Shown piece after piece: positions 23,916 to 35,590 of a DNA stretch of 64,000 nucleotides (positions are counted from its first letter, which is position 1; every line of letters starts with the position of its first letter). The notes under the pieces were generated by a model. That model was not told the DNA's origin, ran no database searches, and saw only the letters and a program-made list of their open reading frames with translations. The DNA is taken from positions 53,404,524-53,468,523 of the forward strand of contig NC_059082.1 of NCBI RefSeq assembly GCF_020497125.1. Direction: 5' to 3'. The position numbers and the translations under genes were made by a program. This DNA comes from Mauremys mutica (taxonomy: Eukaryota; Chordata; Testudines; Geoemydidae).

Positions 23916-25245
23916 TTAAATCACCAATTTTAATCTTGTTTTCTTTTGTACTTTTCAATTGTTTTCCTAAAAAAAAATAAAATAAAATAAATTGATTCTC
24001 ACTGGTAACTCTTAGCACTGGTTGATGAGTAATTATACATAACCTTTACGCTAGATTTGCTAATAAGGAGGCTACACAATATGCATACACATTTATTTAA
24101 GTATATATAGCTTAATGTACATTTATTCAGATCCTTAATTTTTACTTTTTTTATTGTTAGAAAATGGTGCAATTCTTACGAATTTTTTAGTTGGAATTTG
24201 TGTCAAGCCATACTTAGTTTTATTAACTAAAAACATCTTAAATGTACTGGATACATTTAAAGTTTATCAAAGCATATTTTGCATTTAAAACTAACTGATA
24301 TATTAAACAAAGGAGGCATTACCTGTAACTAACTAAGCGAACTGCTTGTTTTTGGTCATCCTGTCCAGGACTTTAGAGCTATTAGAGCTCATCCTTTTGC
24401 ACCTAATTAGAAGAGGAAAACAAGTTTTCCTGCTCTTTCATCGTGCAAATGGGTTTCTTAAATTCGAATCAACTAGTCGTTGAACTGAATTAGTTGAATT
24501 TAAAATTTGGGCAGCAAACATGTACTGCTTAATATATTTAAATAGCCTGGCTTGACCAAGTTGTCAACCACACTTTGGGTGTAGAAGGAAGTTGTCTGCG
24601 TTAGAGTATGGAGTAATGCTGTAAAGCACCCAAAAACTGATGTAAACAACTTGACAAAGCTCTGGATCCAGAGAGGAAGCCAGGGAATGGACTGAGGGAG
24701 GAGAGTTTCATGGTTGTAATGAAACAAGAGGTGATAGTTTCTGGCTGCTGCAGGGCTTTAGATAGAAGGGAAAAGAGATCAGAAAGAGAGAGAGGATGTG
24801 ATTATAGTAGTAGGGGTGAGCTGAAAGCCAAGATGTGGAATAGAGTTTTAGCAGTTGAGGGAAATTCCGATTTTAGTCAGATAATAGAAAATGGAGAAGT
24901 TGGACTTGGTAAGAGTTTGGATATGTCAGCCTAGTGAAAGAGGAGGCAAAAATGATACAGCTTTCAGTCTTGCTGAGACAAGCATAGTCCATTTATCTTT
25001 TTTCCCCTCAAGCCCGCTTCTCTTTTCCCCCTTTTCCATAGTGGCTCAAGAAGTATTTTGACATACCAAACTATATTAATCTCTTAGCATCTAATGTGTG
25101 CCTAAAGCGTACCAGTCTACTTATATCAAACCCAATGGGGTATTCGTTAGTGCTCTGGGACATAAAATAGGCTTTGTATTCGTCATAATTTTCATACCAT
25201 GCCAATTCCCCACTGGTGTCTAGAGAATGATCCTTACTGTATTGA
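23916..25245. other. intron 2 sequence with a hAT fragment
   Basis: AT-rich and non-coding. The only recognisable piece is the hAT C-terminal echo at 24395-24500. Confidence 0.4.
24395..24500 (-). pseudogene. hAT transposase C-terminal fragment (second copy)
   Basis: On the - strand a phrase like LVDSNLRNP...AGKLVFLF aligns with IHSKLRNRLGPEKAGKFVFLF of the better copy at 29399-30235. Only about 30 codons can be followed. Confidence 0.45.
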
Positions 25246-25413
25246 TGGGGAGGGAGAGGAATAGCTCAGTGGTTTGAGCATTGGCCTGCTAAACCCAGGG
25301 TTGTGAGTTCAGTCCTTGAGGGGGCCATTGGGGGATTGGTCCTGCTTTGAGCAGGGGGTTGGACTAGATGATCTCTTGAGGTCCCTTCCAACCCTAATAA
25401 TCTATGATTCTAT
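25246..25413 (+). mobile_element. Cry-type tRNA-derived SINE
   Basis: The tRNA-like head has an A box (TAGCTCAGTGG at 25263-25273) and a B-box-like GTTGTGAGTTCAGTCC (25302-25317). The body is GGGGGATTGGTCCTGCTTTGAGCAGG, and the tail is GGTCCCTTCCAACCCTAATAATCTATGATTCTATG. This matches my recollection of the Cry SINEs of cryptodiran turtles. It is the copy most useful for naming the host group. Confidence 0.8.
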
Positions 25414-26088
25414 GCCATGGTAGGTGACTTAGCACAAAACAAATATGAATCTAAAAAAGATGTTTTTCTAACTGTGAGCCCTGCACGTTCCCTGGAATCG
25501 GAGAGTCATTCTGGGTTCTCTGCTTCCCACCCACCATAGTAAAGATTCTGGTGGTCAGATTATGCCTGTAGTGATACCTGTGCATCTTCATTGGGTTTTC
25601 ACAGGTGTAACTGGCAATAAAAGTAATTTAGTGAACAGTTTTGATATACAGGGAATGGAATTTGGCTGGCACTGCAGAATTAGACATTACTAAACTTGTC
25701 AGTAATTCAGCAGCTCTGACCCGGAATAGAAAAAGATGGTGATACTTTTTCCACAGATTATTTTTATGGTAAGCTGTGCTTTAAGATACACACTAACCTA
25801 TCAGTAAGTTGCAACAGCATGCACAGCATTCCCTCCAAGCACTTGCATCCCTGGTCTTTGTAACTTTTACATTCATGTAATTTACACCACCCATGAGTGT
25901 GGCTCACTGAGGTTTTACTGAGCAATGGGATAACCATTATGAAAGCAAACTGGCAGTGATGCAGCAGCAGATGCAGAGTGATGCAGAAGAAAGACTAGGA
26001 TAGAGCATTTGTTTTAACAAAGGTGAGAGTGGATGAGACATGCCACATAAAGAATGGAGTGAGGAGAGGATTTAAGATTGAACTCTCA

Positions 26089-26383
26089 GGCTACGTCTAC
26101 ACTACCCGCCGTATCGGCGGGTAGCGATCGATTTTTCAGGGATCGATATATCGCGTCTCATCTAGACGCGATATATCGATCCCCGAACGTGCTTATATCG
26201 ATTCCGGAACTCCACCACCGCGAACGGCGGTGGCGGCGTCGATATGGAGAGCCCCGGAGATCGATCCCGCGCCGTGAGGACGGGTAAGTTATCGATATAA
26301 GATACTTCGACTTCAGCTACGTTATTCACGTAGCTGAAGTTGCGTATCTTATATCGATTTTTCCTCTTAGTGTAGACCAGCCC
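26089..26383. mobile_element. Harbinger-like MITE B, palindrome-rich and CpG-rich
   Basis: The ends GGCTACGTCTACACT and (reverse-complemented) GGGCTGGTCTACACT lie within CTCAG direct repeats (26085-26089 and 26383-26387), giving a TCA duplication. The 295-bp interior is built from successive hairpins: CCCGCC..GGCGGG near 26105-26121, 18-bp arms at 26141-26158 and 26164-26181, CACCGC..GCGGTG near 26212-26232, and long arms at 26291-26322 and 26328-26358. Many CpG sites remain, suggesting a fairly recent insertion. Confidence 0.75.
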
Positions 26384-26387
26384 TCAG

Positions 26388-28439
26388 AGACTGATGGGCC
26401 CAGAAGGGAAACATAGAGCCATGAAAGGAGACTGAAAAAGGATTAAGGTACAAGGATATAATAGAGTTGCAAAAGTGCAAGAAAGGCAGGTTCTCAAGAA
26501 AAAGGGGATGGTCCACAGCATTGAGTAAAGAAAATCTGGTTTGTGGGAGTTTTTTGGTGACCTTAGTGCTGGTAGTTTCAGATAGAGAGGGGTGAGTGAA
26601 AGCCAGATTGAAGTTCAAGAGGAGCCGTAACCTGTGAAGCAGATCTGTACCCCAGGTGGTAAATCCAGTGAAGACTGCCTATTAACTGTAGATATTGCTG
26701 CCTTTTGAGAGGCAAACTTGCCAGACTCCTTGAAAAAACTCAGTTCTTCATGATTGGACCAAGAGTTTCACATTGCAATATATATACCATCACCGTACCT
26801 AGTGGAAAAACTCTGTTACACTTTTTTATCTTGTTTTTGGTGATCTGTAATTAAAAAGTATAATTCTTCTGAACCATTAACTCTCCAGAAATTTGAGACA
26901 TATGAGAAAGCAGATCTGTTGAGAATGGTGGTTATTTTTTGTTGCTCACAGGTATGTGGGTTGAGGAAGCGCAGTGCTGAATTGGAACAATCTAGGTTTC
27001 ATTCACTTTAAAGCTGTTGGTTTCTCAGTCTGAAAAATAAGTAAAAGTACTGTAGAGATTTTGCATTTTAGATTCTGAATAAATTTGCAAGCTTGTTTTG
27101 AGATTTAACAAGCCAGGATTAATTGACAAACTTCTTGAAATGGTTAACTACTTTAAAATCTTCAGATACATAACTAGGAAGCACAGAATTACCCCATCTG
27201 ACTGGATATTTTTGGTGTGTGAAATGCTTGGCCTTAGGTGGGTCCTCTAGGTTCCTGCCTTCATTGCTTTTTTCATCTTTCTTGTTCATATTGGTGTTAC
27301 CTGCTTGGCCAAGAAAAACTGAAACTAGTTCTCTCCAAAGCAGTTACTCTCATTCTGTAGTTGCCGGAGTTGTTGCTGTAGGAAAGATATGAACTACACT
27401 TCTTTTTGGACCCAGAGTACTGCCTCTGCAGTATTGCTGACTCTAGAAGATCCACTCTGATTCTGACCTGCTTTCTGGCACCAGATTGCTCTGCTACTGA
27501 AAAAAACACACCATGCTGGTCTTCCCTTTCTTTGATTGAAATTAGTTTTTAAACATGATGGCAAAATGCAAAAAATAAATAAATAAAAATTGAATTATAT
27601 TGTGTCCATTCCTTTGTCTCTGGAAATCATAATATAGTTGCTAATATGTATTCTTTGTGAGGCTTTGACTAAAACAGTAATGGTACAATTATTTTGTGAT
27701 AAGACTATAGACAGTAAAATACAATTAGATATTCCTGGCAAACTACTCTTGCATATGTCCCCTTTCCCAACTTTGGCTTTATTTTATACTCTCTATTTTT
27801 ATTCTTGGAGGAAAAACGTGACTTTTAGACTGAAACATAAGAGAAGGAAAGGAATTTTCACCTCTTCTGAGTTTTTTTCTATTTTTCTATTACCTTTGAA
27901 GAACTTCCACCATAAAAATGAAATCTTATGGTAGTCTTTAAATTTTAATAGCAGTTTAAATAAATAAATGTTTTAAGCCAATTCTCATAACACTTAACAT
28001 TAGCTTTCAGTGTTATAGAGAATGTTTTTCCTCTTACTAGTCCCAGACTGATAAATGATTTTCTTTGTTCTAAGATACATTAATACATATCTGTTAATGC
28101 ACAATTTGACTTTTTGTTTAGGTGGAAGGCAGGTAATATGGGATTTGAAAATTTTGTCCCTTTATAACTGTCTCCTTCCTGGTAGTTTGAAAGGCTATTT
28201 TCTGCATGGTAGTAAAACATTGGTTTTAATTTTGAAGCAATGATAATTAAAGTCAAAGTGCGAAAGTAACAGTGATATACCAAGTACTCAGGTTAAGAAA
28301 TTCCAAACGTTAAGTTTGCTCCAGCAATGCTGGATTTGGCAAGTTTATATCTGAAGCATGACATAGTAAGCTTCACATTGTAAAGGACAGAAGAATTGGA
28401 AATTATAGATGGTGCATGTGACACTGTAGGTTAATAGCA
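26388..28439. other. intron 2 sequence, nothing recognised
   Basis: Non-coding AT-rich sequence without a recognisable element. Confidence 0.4.
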
Positions 28440-28775
28440 CACCACTTTCCATTTTAAAACAGTTTTTTTTCAGTTGCTTATAACTTGGCCAAACTTAAAC
28501 TACTTGGGCTGACATTTTCTATGCTAGGTTTCTACCTGAGACAGGTCTTTTAAAAAAGTTTTCCGCTAAAACAGATTGCCATTTCTGAGAGAGAGGTTTT
28601 GGGAAAAATATTGTTTTGCCTGTGTTTAAAAAATATCTTAAAGTAGTTACATTTGAGAAGCTCTAACGGCTCCATGTTTTGGAGCAGAGACTTGAAATTT
28701 GGCAGGAGGAGTATTGTTTTTGTGTCAGATGTGCCTTTTGCTGTCCCTCTGAAAATTCACCCAAAGTTGGCGAGG
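28440..28775 (+). repeat. unnamed interspersed repeat, copy a
   Basis: It shares order and wording with 63485-63800: 'cagttgcttata', 'ccaaacttaaactacttggg' against 'ccatttggactaaag', 'cccctttggagcagagacttgaaatttggcaggagg'-like text, and 'ctgtccctctgaaaattcac' against 'ctgtcccttgaaaatttgtg'. The family is not named here. Confidence 0.55.
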
Positions 28776-29398
28776 TTCAGGGTGGATTTGATTTAAATCA
28801 CTAATCAGGAAGACTCAATTTAATCATGGATTTCTACATAAAAGTGCATTCTTGTTGGTTATAACTTTAATACATATTCACAACTCAGATAGATGTAGAT
28901 TTTGTTTTTAGAAGGTCATACTATACATTTTTAAAGTGATTTATTTTGAAAATTTTACAGATTACTTTTACAGCTATATGAGAAAATTAATGATCAGTTA
29001 TTTCATTTACCAAAGGTAATTGAAGCCTATATTTATGAAATCATTGGGAGGTGAACTATCTCCAATTCAACAGGTTAATCATTAATATTTGGAGGATTTT
29101 CTTGTCATGCTGTATTAGGAGGAGAACATCAGCCGACAAATTTAAATTGTTTTATTTAACTAAAACAACACATTATGTATTCTGGATTTTTTTCCTTCAA
29201 CAGCAAACATAATATTTTAACAAAACAAGCATATGAATTTTTGAATTTAGTTAAACATTCAAGTTTTTTCAAATCAGATTTGTTTTTGTTAAAATTGTTT
29301 TTAACTAAAATAGTTAAGTGAAATATTATTTTAAAAAAAATTAAATCGACTATCAGGTCAACATGAGAAACTTAAAATATTGGCTTCTGTAGTTAATT

Positions 29399-30235
29399 CA
29401 GTTGTCTTCACTTTCATTTTCCTGTTTGTTCATAATCTGGAAAAGAAAAACAAACTTTCCTGCTTTTTCAGGTCCCAAACGATTTCTCAATTTGGAATGA
29501 ATTAGTCCAAAGGAAGAAAATATTTTTTCTACACTGGCAGAAGAAGCTACTGCTGTTGAGTGAGATTATCACTTCAGCAGTCTCTGAATTAGGGCGGCCA
29601 GACAGCAAATGTGAAAAATCGGGACGGGGGTAATAGGAGCCTGTATAAGAAAAAGCCCCCAAAATCGGGACTGTCCCTATAAAATTGGGACACCTGGTCA
29701 CCCTACTCTGAATCCAAGTGCTTAAGTGACTTCCATCAGTTCACTGGTGTGACTTTCTTTAAAACATCAGCAGCAAACATATATTTCTTGAACGTTTCAC
29801 CCTTAGCTCTGAAGTTTATTATAATTGGCATTATGGAGGGATGATTGCTGGATGTCCATGTCATAGCCAACTCCTCTTCTTCAGCAGTTAACGTTTGACC
29901 CTGGTACCGAGTATTGAGAATATTTGCAAGAAAACGAGCTGGAGATAATGCTTGTTCCATTCCTTTTTTTAATGCTTGTAATTTAACTCTTGTCATTGAA
30001 TATTTCTCTTTTTAAGATCTCACTCAGTTCCTTCCAGATTTCAATAGCGTCAGCAATAAAACAGCTATTTCCCTGAATTTTGTTGAAGGCTACAGAAATA
30101 GGCTTCGGGGTACTGAGCATGTGTTCAACATTTCCCTTAAGCCCAATGTTGAGAACTTTGGCTGTGACAGTGCCATCTATTTTTTTTACAATTCTGTTCA
30201 CAAACTGTCATCAAATTAGGCTAGTTCTTGATATA
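29399..30235 (-). pseudogene. hAT-superfamily transposase remnant, C-terminal half
   Basis: Reading on the - strand: FNKIQGNSCFIADAIEIWKE (about 30100-30040), then after a frameshift LQALKKGMEQALSPARFLANIL and EEEELAMTW (29980-29840), KKYMFAADVLKKVTPVNWWKSL (to about 29715), a MITE insertion, and finally the C-terminal dimerisation-type segment SSASVEKIFSSFGLIHSKLRN (29555-29490). A stop falls near 29399. The last segment is the hAT C-terminal signature region. The N-terminal BED finger and the catalytic N-terminal part are missing. This copy is dead from frameshifts and the MITE. Confidence 0.75.
29590..29705. mobile_element. hAT-type MITE inside the hAT transposase
   Basis: The ends TAGGGCGGCCAG and CTGGTCACCCTA are flanked by exact 8-bp copies of CTCTGAAT (29582-29589 and 29706-29713). 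It splits the transposase frame just before its C-terminal segment. The interior 'aaaatcgggac...gtccc' resembles a widespread reptile MITE. Confidence 0.85.
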
Positions 30236-30259
30236 GTGCTCAAAACAGTCCACTACTGA

Positions 30260-30545
30260 GGGTATGGCTACACTTGCAAATTTGAAGCGCTGCAGCAGGG
30301 TGTGAAAAAACACCCTCTGCAGCGCTGCAAATTGCGGCGCTACAAAGCGCCAGTGTAGTCAAAGCCCCAGCGCTGGGAGCGCGGCTCCCAGCGCTGTCCG
30401 TTATTCCCCACAGGGAGCTGGAGTACGGACAGCGCTGGGAGAGCTTTCCCCCAGCGCTGGGGCTTTGACTACACTTAGCGCTTCAAAGCGCTGCCGCGGG
30501 AGCGCTGCCGCGGCAGCGCTTTGAAGCGCTAATGTAGCCATAGCC
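30260..30545. mobile_element. Harbinger-like MITE C
   Basis: The ends GGGTATGGCTACACT and (reverse-complemented) GGCTATGGCTACATT lie within CTGAG direct repeats (30256-30260 and 30545-30549). The 286-bp interior is made of repeated AGCGCTG/CAGCGCT hairpin arms, for example the CCCAGCGCT blocks near 30367-30395 and 30440-30470. No coding capacity. Confidence 0.75.
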
Positions 30546-30974
30546 TGAGTTCTATTGCACGTCTTGTGGGAGAGTTAGCTTGATTCCTCCCACTTTTTTC
30601 AGAGCAGCTGCTGCAGAATGGTTGTTATGGAACCTAAATAATCTATACAGAAGCCCCTGAACCCCATAAGATTGGGTCCCTAATCCATGAACTATTGGAA
30701 CTCATTTACAAAACTTTTCTTATACATTACATGAATATATTGTCTTATACTATAGAATTAGAATGTATAATCCCTATTCCATTATGAGATCTTTGCACTA
30801 TAATGTGTCTTAATTAAAACTCTGTTTAGATAGGTTTTTCCCCTCAAATGCATTTTATAAAAAAAGAAAATCATTGATTTTTATCCACCCCGACTAAGTT
30901 AGAAGCCTTTGAAATATCTGGGTGCACATGCTCAGTAAAGATTTGTTGCTCTTAGAATGCTTGCTCATGTAAGG

Positions 30975-31000
30975 TGTGTGTGTGTGTGTGTGTGTGCGTG
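30975..31000. repeat. (TG)n microsatellite within a DIRS terminal repeat
   Basis: About 10 TG units, then CGTGCGC, at the place where the right repeat reads 'gtgtgtgctcgcc' in reverse complement. Confidence 0.85.
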
Positions 31001-31308
31001 CGCTCACCACATGCACTGGTGCCAGAAATTTTTCCCTTAGTGGTATCCGAAGGGGACTGGCTCTGGCACCTTCTGGAGTGGTGCGCATATGCATCAGGAT
31101 AAGGGGCGCCGCCGGCTTCCCCCCTCCCTCAGTTCCTTCTTACCGACAGTGCTGCAACATCTTGAGAAGGAAAGCTTGCCAAGGCAACTGTGCCTAGTTG
31201 TGAATTCTCTTATATATAGTTCTTAGATAGTTTGTGTAGTGTATTAGTTCCCTTTAGTGTATGTTAGAAATAGTTAGTCCCCTGTGGGACTTAGCCTAGG
31301 GATGGGGC

Positions 31309-33640
31309 ATGCCCCGGTTCCCAGGCTTTAAGCCTTGGGACTGCTGCAGAAAACCTATGCGTCAGTGATTCTCCATCAAAGCTGTCTGAAGTGTTTCGGG
31401 GAGACCCACTTGAGCGACAAGTGTAACATTTGTAAGAGTTTCAAGCCATGTACCAAACAGGAGTGGGACATGTAATGTAGCACGTTCCTTATGGAGTCGG
31501 CTCTCAGAGCCGGCTCAATTCTGCTCCAAGGACACAGCTTCAGTGCAGAGCATGCCACCAGCCTCCGACTGGCGCCAATCCCCGTCCCTGGTACCGGCTA
31601 AAAAGCAGAGAGAGGCCAGGAGAGGGCATTCTCCTGCATCTCATAAAGGGAGGGCAGATCTTCTCCTCTGGCTGGTGGCCAGGCTTCAGCACCTGTTCAG
31701 CTGTCAAGCCCACTTTGTGACCCGTCTGCCACCCCGGGAAGGGGTAGAGGCATGTGGCAATGCTGTCCACGTCGGAGGCCTTTTAGGCTGCTACGGACAT
31801 ATTGTCTCTTCTGGTGCTGCCCACCCCAGCCAGCGAGGTGCCCTGTTTGAGGGATAAACCCACTCTGGGGTCTTTCCAGCAGTCCCCATTGGTACAGCAC
31901 CGTTCCCCGACTGGGGGAGTGCCCCGCCAGTGCTCACCAGAGTAACACCACCAGTTTACCTGTCAGAGTTCCTAGCTTTGTTCCCTGGACTCTACGCAGT
32001 GTTCCCTGGGATTCCGGCATCATTCGCCAGCTGTGTGGTGCAGACCTGTGGAGGCGTGTCGCCAGTCCCGGAGTCTCGGCACTGGTCCCTGAAATGGTGG
32101 GGTTGATCTCCAAGCTCATGGCATCGCTCCAGAGGTCCAGAGTCCCATCACTGGTCCCCAGAGTCCCATCACTGGTCCCCAGAGTCCCATCACTGGTCCC
32201 CAGAGTCCCATCACTGGTCCCCAGAGTCCCATCACTGGTCCCCAGAGTCCCATCACTGGTCCCCAGAGTCCCATCACTGGTCTCTGGTACAGATCCCCAT
32301 GGGCAAGGCGTCGATCCCCTGAGCCAGGACACTGATCCTCTTGCTTCCTATCCACGGAGTGACTCCACTCTCAAAGCATAAGTCATTGATTGCTGGGGTA
32401 CTGTTGCTGATCCACCAAATGCTGCCACCAGTCACCAGAGGCATGGCAGGAGGTGTCGTCTTCCTGGTGCAGGTCACCAGTGGAAACTCACAGAGCAGGC
32501 TGATGGGATCGGGGTAGACAGGCGGCTTCAGTACTGTCCTGGTCCTCTAGATGATTCTCTCCCTCCTCAGGTTCAGAGAGTGAGGAGGAATATCTACTGG
32601 CAGGTCAGGGCCACCCACTGGGGGCGTCGGCATTCCCATCAGGACCACCAGTGCCCACATGGCCCCAAGGTTAATGGCTGGCTTCCTGGCACCTATGGAA
32701 CCCCTGGGGTTTCCCCAGCCATCACAGAGACACTGATCAGTCTCAGGGGCATCTGAGAAATGGCCAGTGACAGTCTCCTGCAATAGCGGGACCTTCCCAC
32801 GCCATCCTCCAGGATGATATAGAAGCCCACCAGAAGCTTCTTAAGAGGGTGGCTTTGAACCTGGAGTTAGAGGACTTGGCAGAGCCCTCCAACTCTGTTT
32901 GATATGTTAATTGGAGCAGCCCTCTCCAGGGTGGCATTGCCCATCCATAAGGGAGTGGTAAAGCTGATCAAAACCTTGTGGCAAACTCCCTTTTCCCTAT
33001 CTCCTGTTTCCAAGCGGGCAGAGAGGAAGTATTACATCCCCGCTAAGGGATTTGAATACCTATATACACACACCACTCCTAGCTCACTGGTGGTATCGGC
33101 AGCCAATGAGTATGATAGATAGGGCCAACCAGGATCGACCCCTAAGAATAAGGAGGTGAAGCGGCTCGATCTCTTTGGCAGAAAAATGTATACGATGGCC
33201 CAGCCTCCAGTTAAGAGTGCCAACCATCAGGCCCTACTTGGCTGCTACAACTTTAACATTTGGCAGTCCATAGCCAAGTTTGTGGACTTGCTGCCAGAGG
33301 AGGCCAGAAAGGAGTTTCTGGCTGTTCTGCTGAGGTCAGAGCTGTGGCCAGGGCATCCCTCCAAGTGGCCTCAGATGCAGCAGACTCCGCAGCCCGGACC
33401 ATGGCTTCGGCCCTTTCCATAAGTCGTGTGTCCTGGGTGCAGTCTTCGGGCCTGTGGGTGGAGGTTCAGCAGTCCATCCAGGACCTCTCTTTTAATGGCC
33501 TGGCAAGTTACAAGGCCTGAAAAGACTCTAGGGCTATCTTGTACTCGCTGGGCCTTTACACACCAGCTCCCGTGAGAAAAAGCAGTTCCAGCCACAGCAC
33601 TCCCACAGGTTCGGGGATCAATCCCGAACAGCGTCTTTCG
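31309..33640 (+). pseudogene. DIRS gag-like gene remnant (copy 4)
   Basis: The start codon context 'ATG CCC CGG TTC CCA GGC TT' is conserved with the young copy (44940) and copy 2 (3954). The zinc-knuckle-like block follows but has lost its first cysteine pair and gained a stop. The middle, Arg/Ser-rich in the young copy, here contains seven 21-bp repeats. The C-terminal part (32930-33530) keeps YYIPAKGFEYLYTHTTPSSLVV, LDLFGRKMYT and LPEEARKEFLAVLL in adjoining frames. Confidence 0.7.
32141..32287 (+). repeat. 21-bp minisatellite, seven in-phase units
   Basis: The unit AGTCCCATCACTGGTCCCCAG repeats seven times (starts 32141, 32162, 32183, 32204, 32225, 32246, 32267). The first six are identical and the last is changed at its end. 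As 21 is a multiple of three, the array encodes a 7-residue repeat (VPSLVPR in one + frame) without changing phase. Confidence 0.95.
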
Positions 33641-33749
33641 GCAAGACCAACAGCTCGCTCGAGCTCTACCTGCAACCAGCGGGGTGATAAGCAGGCATTT
33701 TGAGGGTGCGCTCCAGGGTGACTTTCCAGCCTGTGACCTGGATCTAGCA

Positions 33750-34950
33750 TCCCTGTTTTTTTTCCCAACCATTTGTCCCCTTCCTGGGCCTCTATAACAT
33801 CAGACCAGTGGGTCCTCAGCACAGTAATGGGGGGGAGGGGTACACCCTCCAGTTTATTCCTACTTCTCCCTTCCACTGCCCCTCCCCGTCCCTCTTCAGG
33901 GACCCTTCTCAAGAGCATCTGCTCACTCAGGAGGTGTAGGGCCTTCTGCGAATGGGAGCTGTGAAGGAAGTCCCTCTTCACTTGAGGGGGAAAGGATTTT
34001 ACTCCCATTATTTTTTGATCCCAAAGGTCAACGGGGATATGTCCCATCCTCGATCTGCAGAGCCTCAACAAGTATCTCAAGAAGCTGAAGTTCTGCATGG
34101 TCTCCCTGGCCTCCATCATTCCTTCCCTGGATCTGGAAGATTGGTACGCTGCCCTCAACCTGAAAGACGTTTACTTTCACATATCGATCTTTTATGGACA
34201 CAGAGGGTTCCTATGTTTCGTAGTTGGGACCCCCCCCACCAATTCAGTGCTCCCCTTTGGCTTAGCAATGGTGCCAAGGGTGTTTACGAAGTGCATGTCG
34301 GTGTTGGCAGCCTACCTCAGATGTCGGGGTATTCAGATCTATCCCTATCTCGATGACTGGCTCATCAAGGGTCGGTCCAGGTCCAGCACAGTATTGAGAC
34401 GTTGCGAGCCACTTGTCAAGCTCTAGGCTTGTTGATAAATGAACAAATATCAACATTGGTTCCGGTTCAAAGGATAGAGTTCATCAGAGCGGTCCTTGAC
34501 TCTACCTTAGCCAGAGCCTTCCTTCCAGAGGTCAGGTTCAGGGCAATGTCAGATCTGATTACCAAAGTCACAGCCACCCGCTCAGCACTGTCTCAAATTA
34601 TTGGGGCACATGGCCCACATGCATGTACGTGGTTCGGTACACGAGACTCAGACTACACCCTCCAGATGTGGCTGGTGTTGGTCTACTCCCCGGCCAGGCA
34701 TCACCTGGACATGCTCCCCATGATCCCACCACAGGTACTTATTTCCCTGCAGCGGTGGTCCGACCTGGCGCTGATGTTGGAAGGTGTGCCATTTGCGAGC
34801 CCATGACCCACAGTCTCCCTGATATCGGATGCAGCCAACTTCGGATGGGGAGCGCATCTTGGTACACTGCGAACGCAGGGCTATGGTCGAGAGGAGCTCA
34901 CATTTTACATAAACATCAGGGAGCTCAGAGCCATCCATCTAACTTGCGCA
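33750..34950 (+). pseudogene. DIRS reverse transcriptase/RNase H remnant (copy 4)
   Basis: Visible motifs are QWVLSTV (33808-33828), GKGFYSHYFLIPKVNGD (33987-34037), the DWYAALNLKDVYFHISI segment (34139-34190) and the catalytic YPYLDDWLI (34341-34367). The RNase H start 'ISDAANFGWGAHL' is at 34822-34860 and is followed by the RELRAI segment near 34920. The LDLEDW stretch shows the full 18-nt spacing that is short in the young copy. Frameshifts separate the pieces. Confidence 0.75.
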
Positions 34951-34959
34951 GTGTTTCCT

Positions 34960-35590
34960 CACCTATCTGGTTGTGGAAGGTTGCATTCCTTGTAGCTATT
35001 ACCTCGGCAAGACGTGTCTCCAGAATTAAAATCCTTATTTGGGAGCCCCCTTACACAGTATTCTACAAAGACATGGGTCCAGCTGCGGCCCCATCCGGCC
35101 TTCCTGCCAAAGTTGGTGTCGCACTTCCATGTCAACCAGGATCTTTTCCTCCTGGTGTTCTGTCCAAAGCCTCTCATGACCAATGAGGAGACGCGGCAGC
35201 ACGCTCTAGATGTCAGGTGTGCCCTGGCATTCTACCAGGAGCGCACCAAGCCCGTCTGCAGATCAGATCAGCTCTTTTTATTGCAATAGCTGACAGGATG
35301 GAAGGAACTTCCGGTGTTCTCTCAGAGGATTTCAAATTAGATCACCACCTGTGTCCATACTCGTTACGAGTTGGTGCAGGCTGTGCCTCCACCGATACTG
35401 AAGACTCACTTGACTAGGGTTCAGGTGTCTTCGGCTGCCTTCCTGGTGCATGTCCCAATCCAGGACATCTGCAGGGCCGCAATGTGGTCTTCAGTACTCA
35501 CGTTCATGATGCGTTACACCATCACCCAGCAAGCCAGGGATGATGCTGGATTTGGCAGAGCTGTGTTGCAATCAACATGTCCATGAACTC
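34960..35590 (+). pseudogene. DIRS tyrosine recombinase remnant (copy 4)
   Basis: It contains AFLVAITSARRVS (34983-35021, first catalytic arginine region), HPAFLPKLVSHFHVNQDLFLL, LDVRCALAFYQERTK (35205-35250), and the C-terminal VPIQDICRAAMWSSVLTFMMRY with the tyrosine near 35515. The HxxR box is eroded ('ILKTHLTR' near 35394-35417). The N-terminal recombinase part is deleted: RNase H runs straight into the catalytic arginine region at about 34965. Confidence 0.75.

Larger units (their letters stand above)
28778..30892 (-). mobile_element. hAT-like DNA transposon with broken transposase
   Basis: The ends CAGGGTGGATTTGATTTAAATC and (reverse-complemented) CGGGGTGGATAAAAATCAAT bound a 2.1-kb element. 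Its - strand carries a hAT transposase remnant (29399-30235). Two later insertions lie inside: a 116-bp MITE with an exact 8-bp duplication (29590-29705) and Harbinger-like MITE C (30260-30545). No clean target duplication remains around the whole element. Confidence 0.65.

Noticed and set aside
25246..25413. tRNA gene (A and B box present)
   Set aside because: No cloverleaf or anticodon arm can be formed over the right length, and the SINE body and tail follow.
32141..32287. CRISPR-like array (identical 21-bp repeats)
   Set aside because: The repeats are directly adjacent without spacers, in a vertebrate intron within a DIRS relic. It is a minisatellite.
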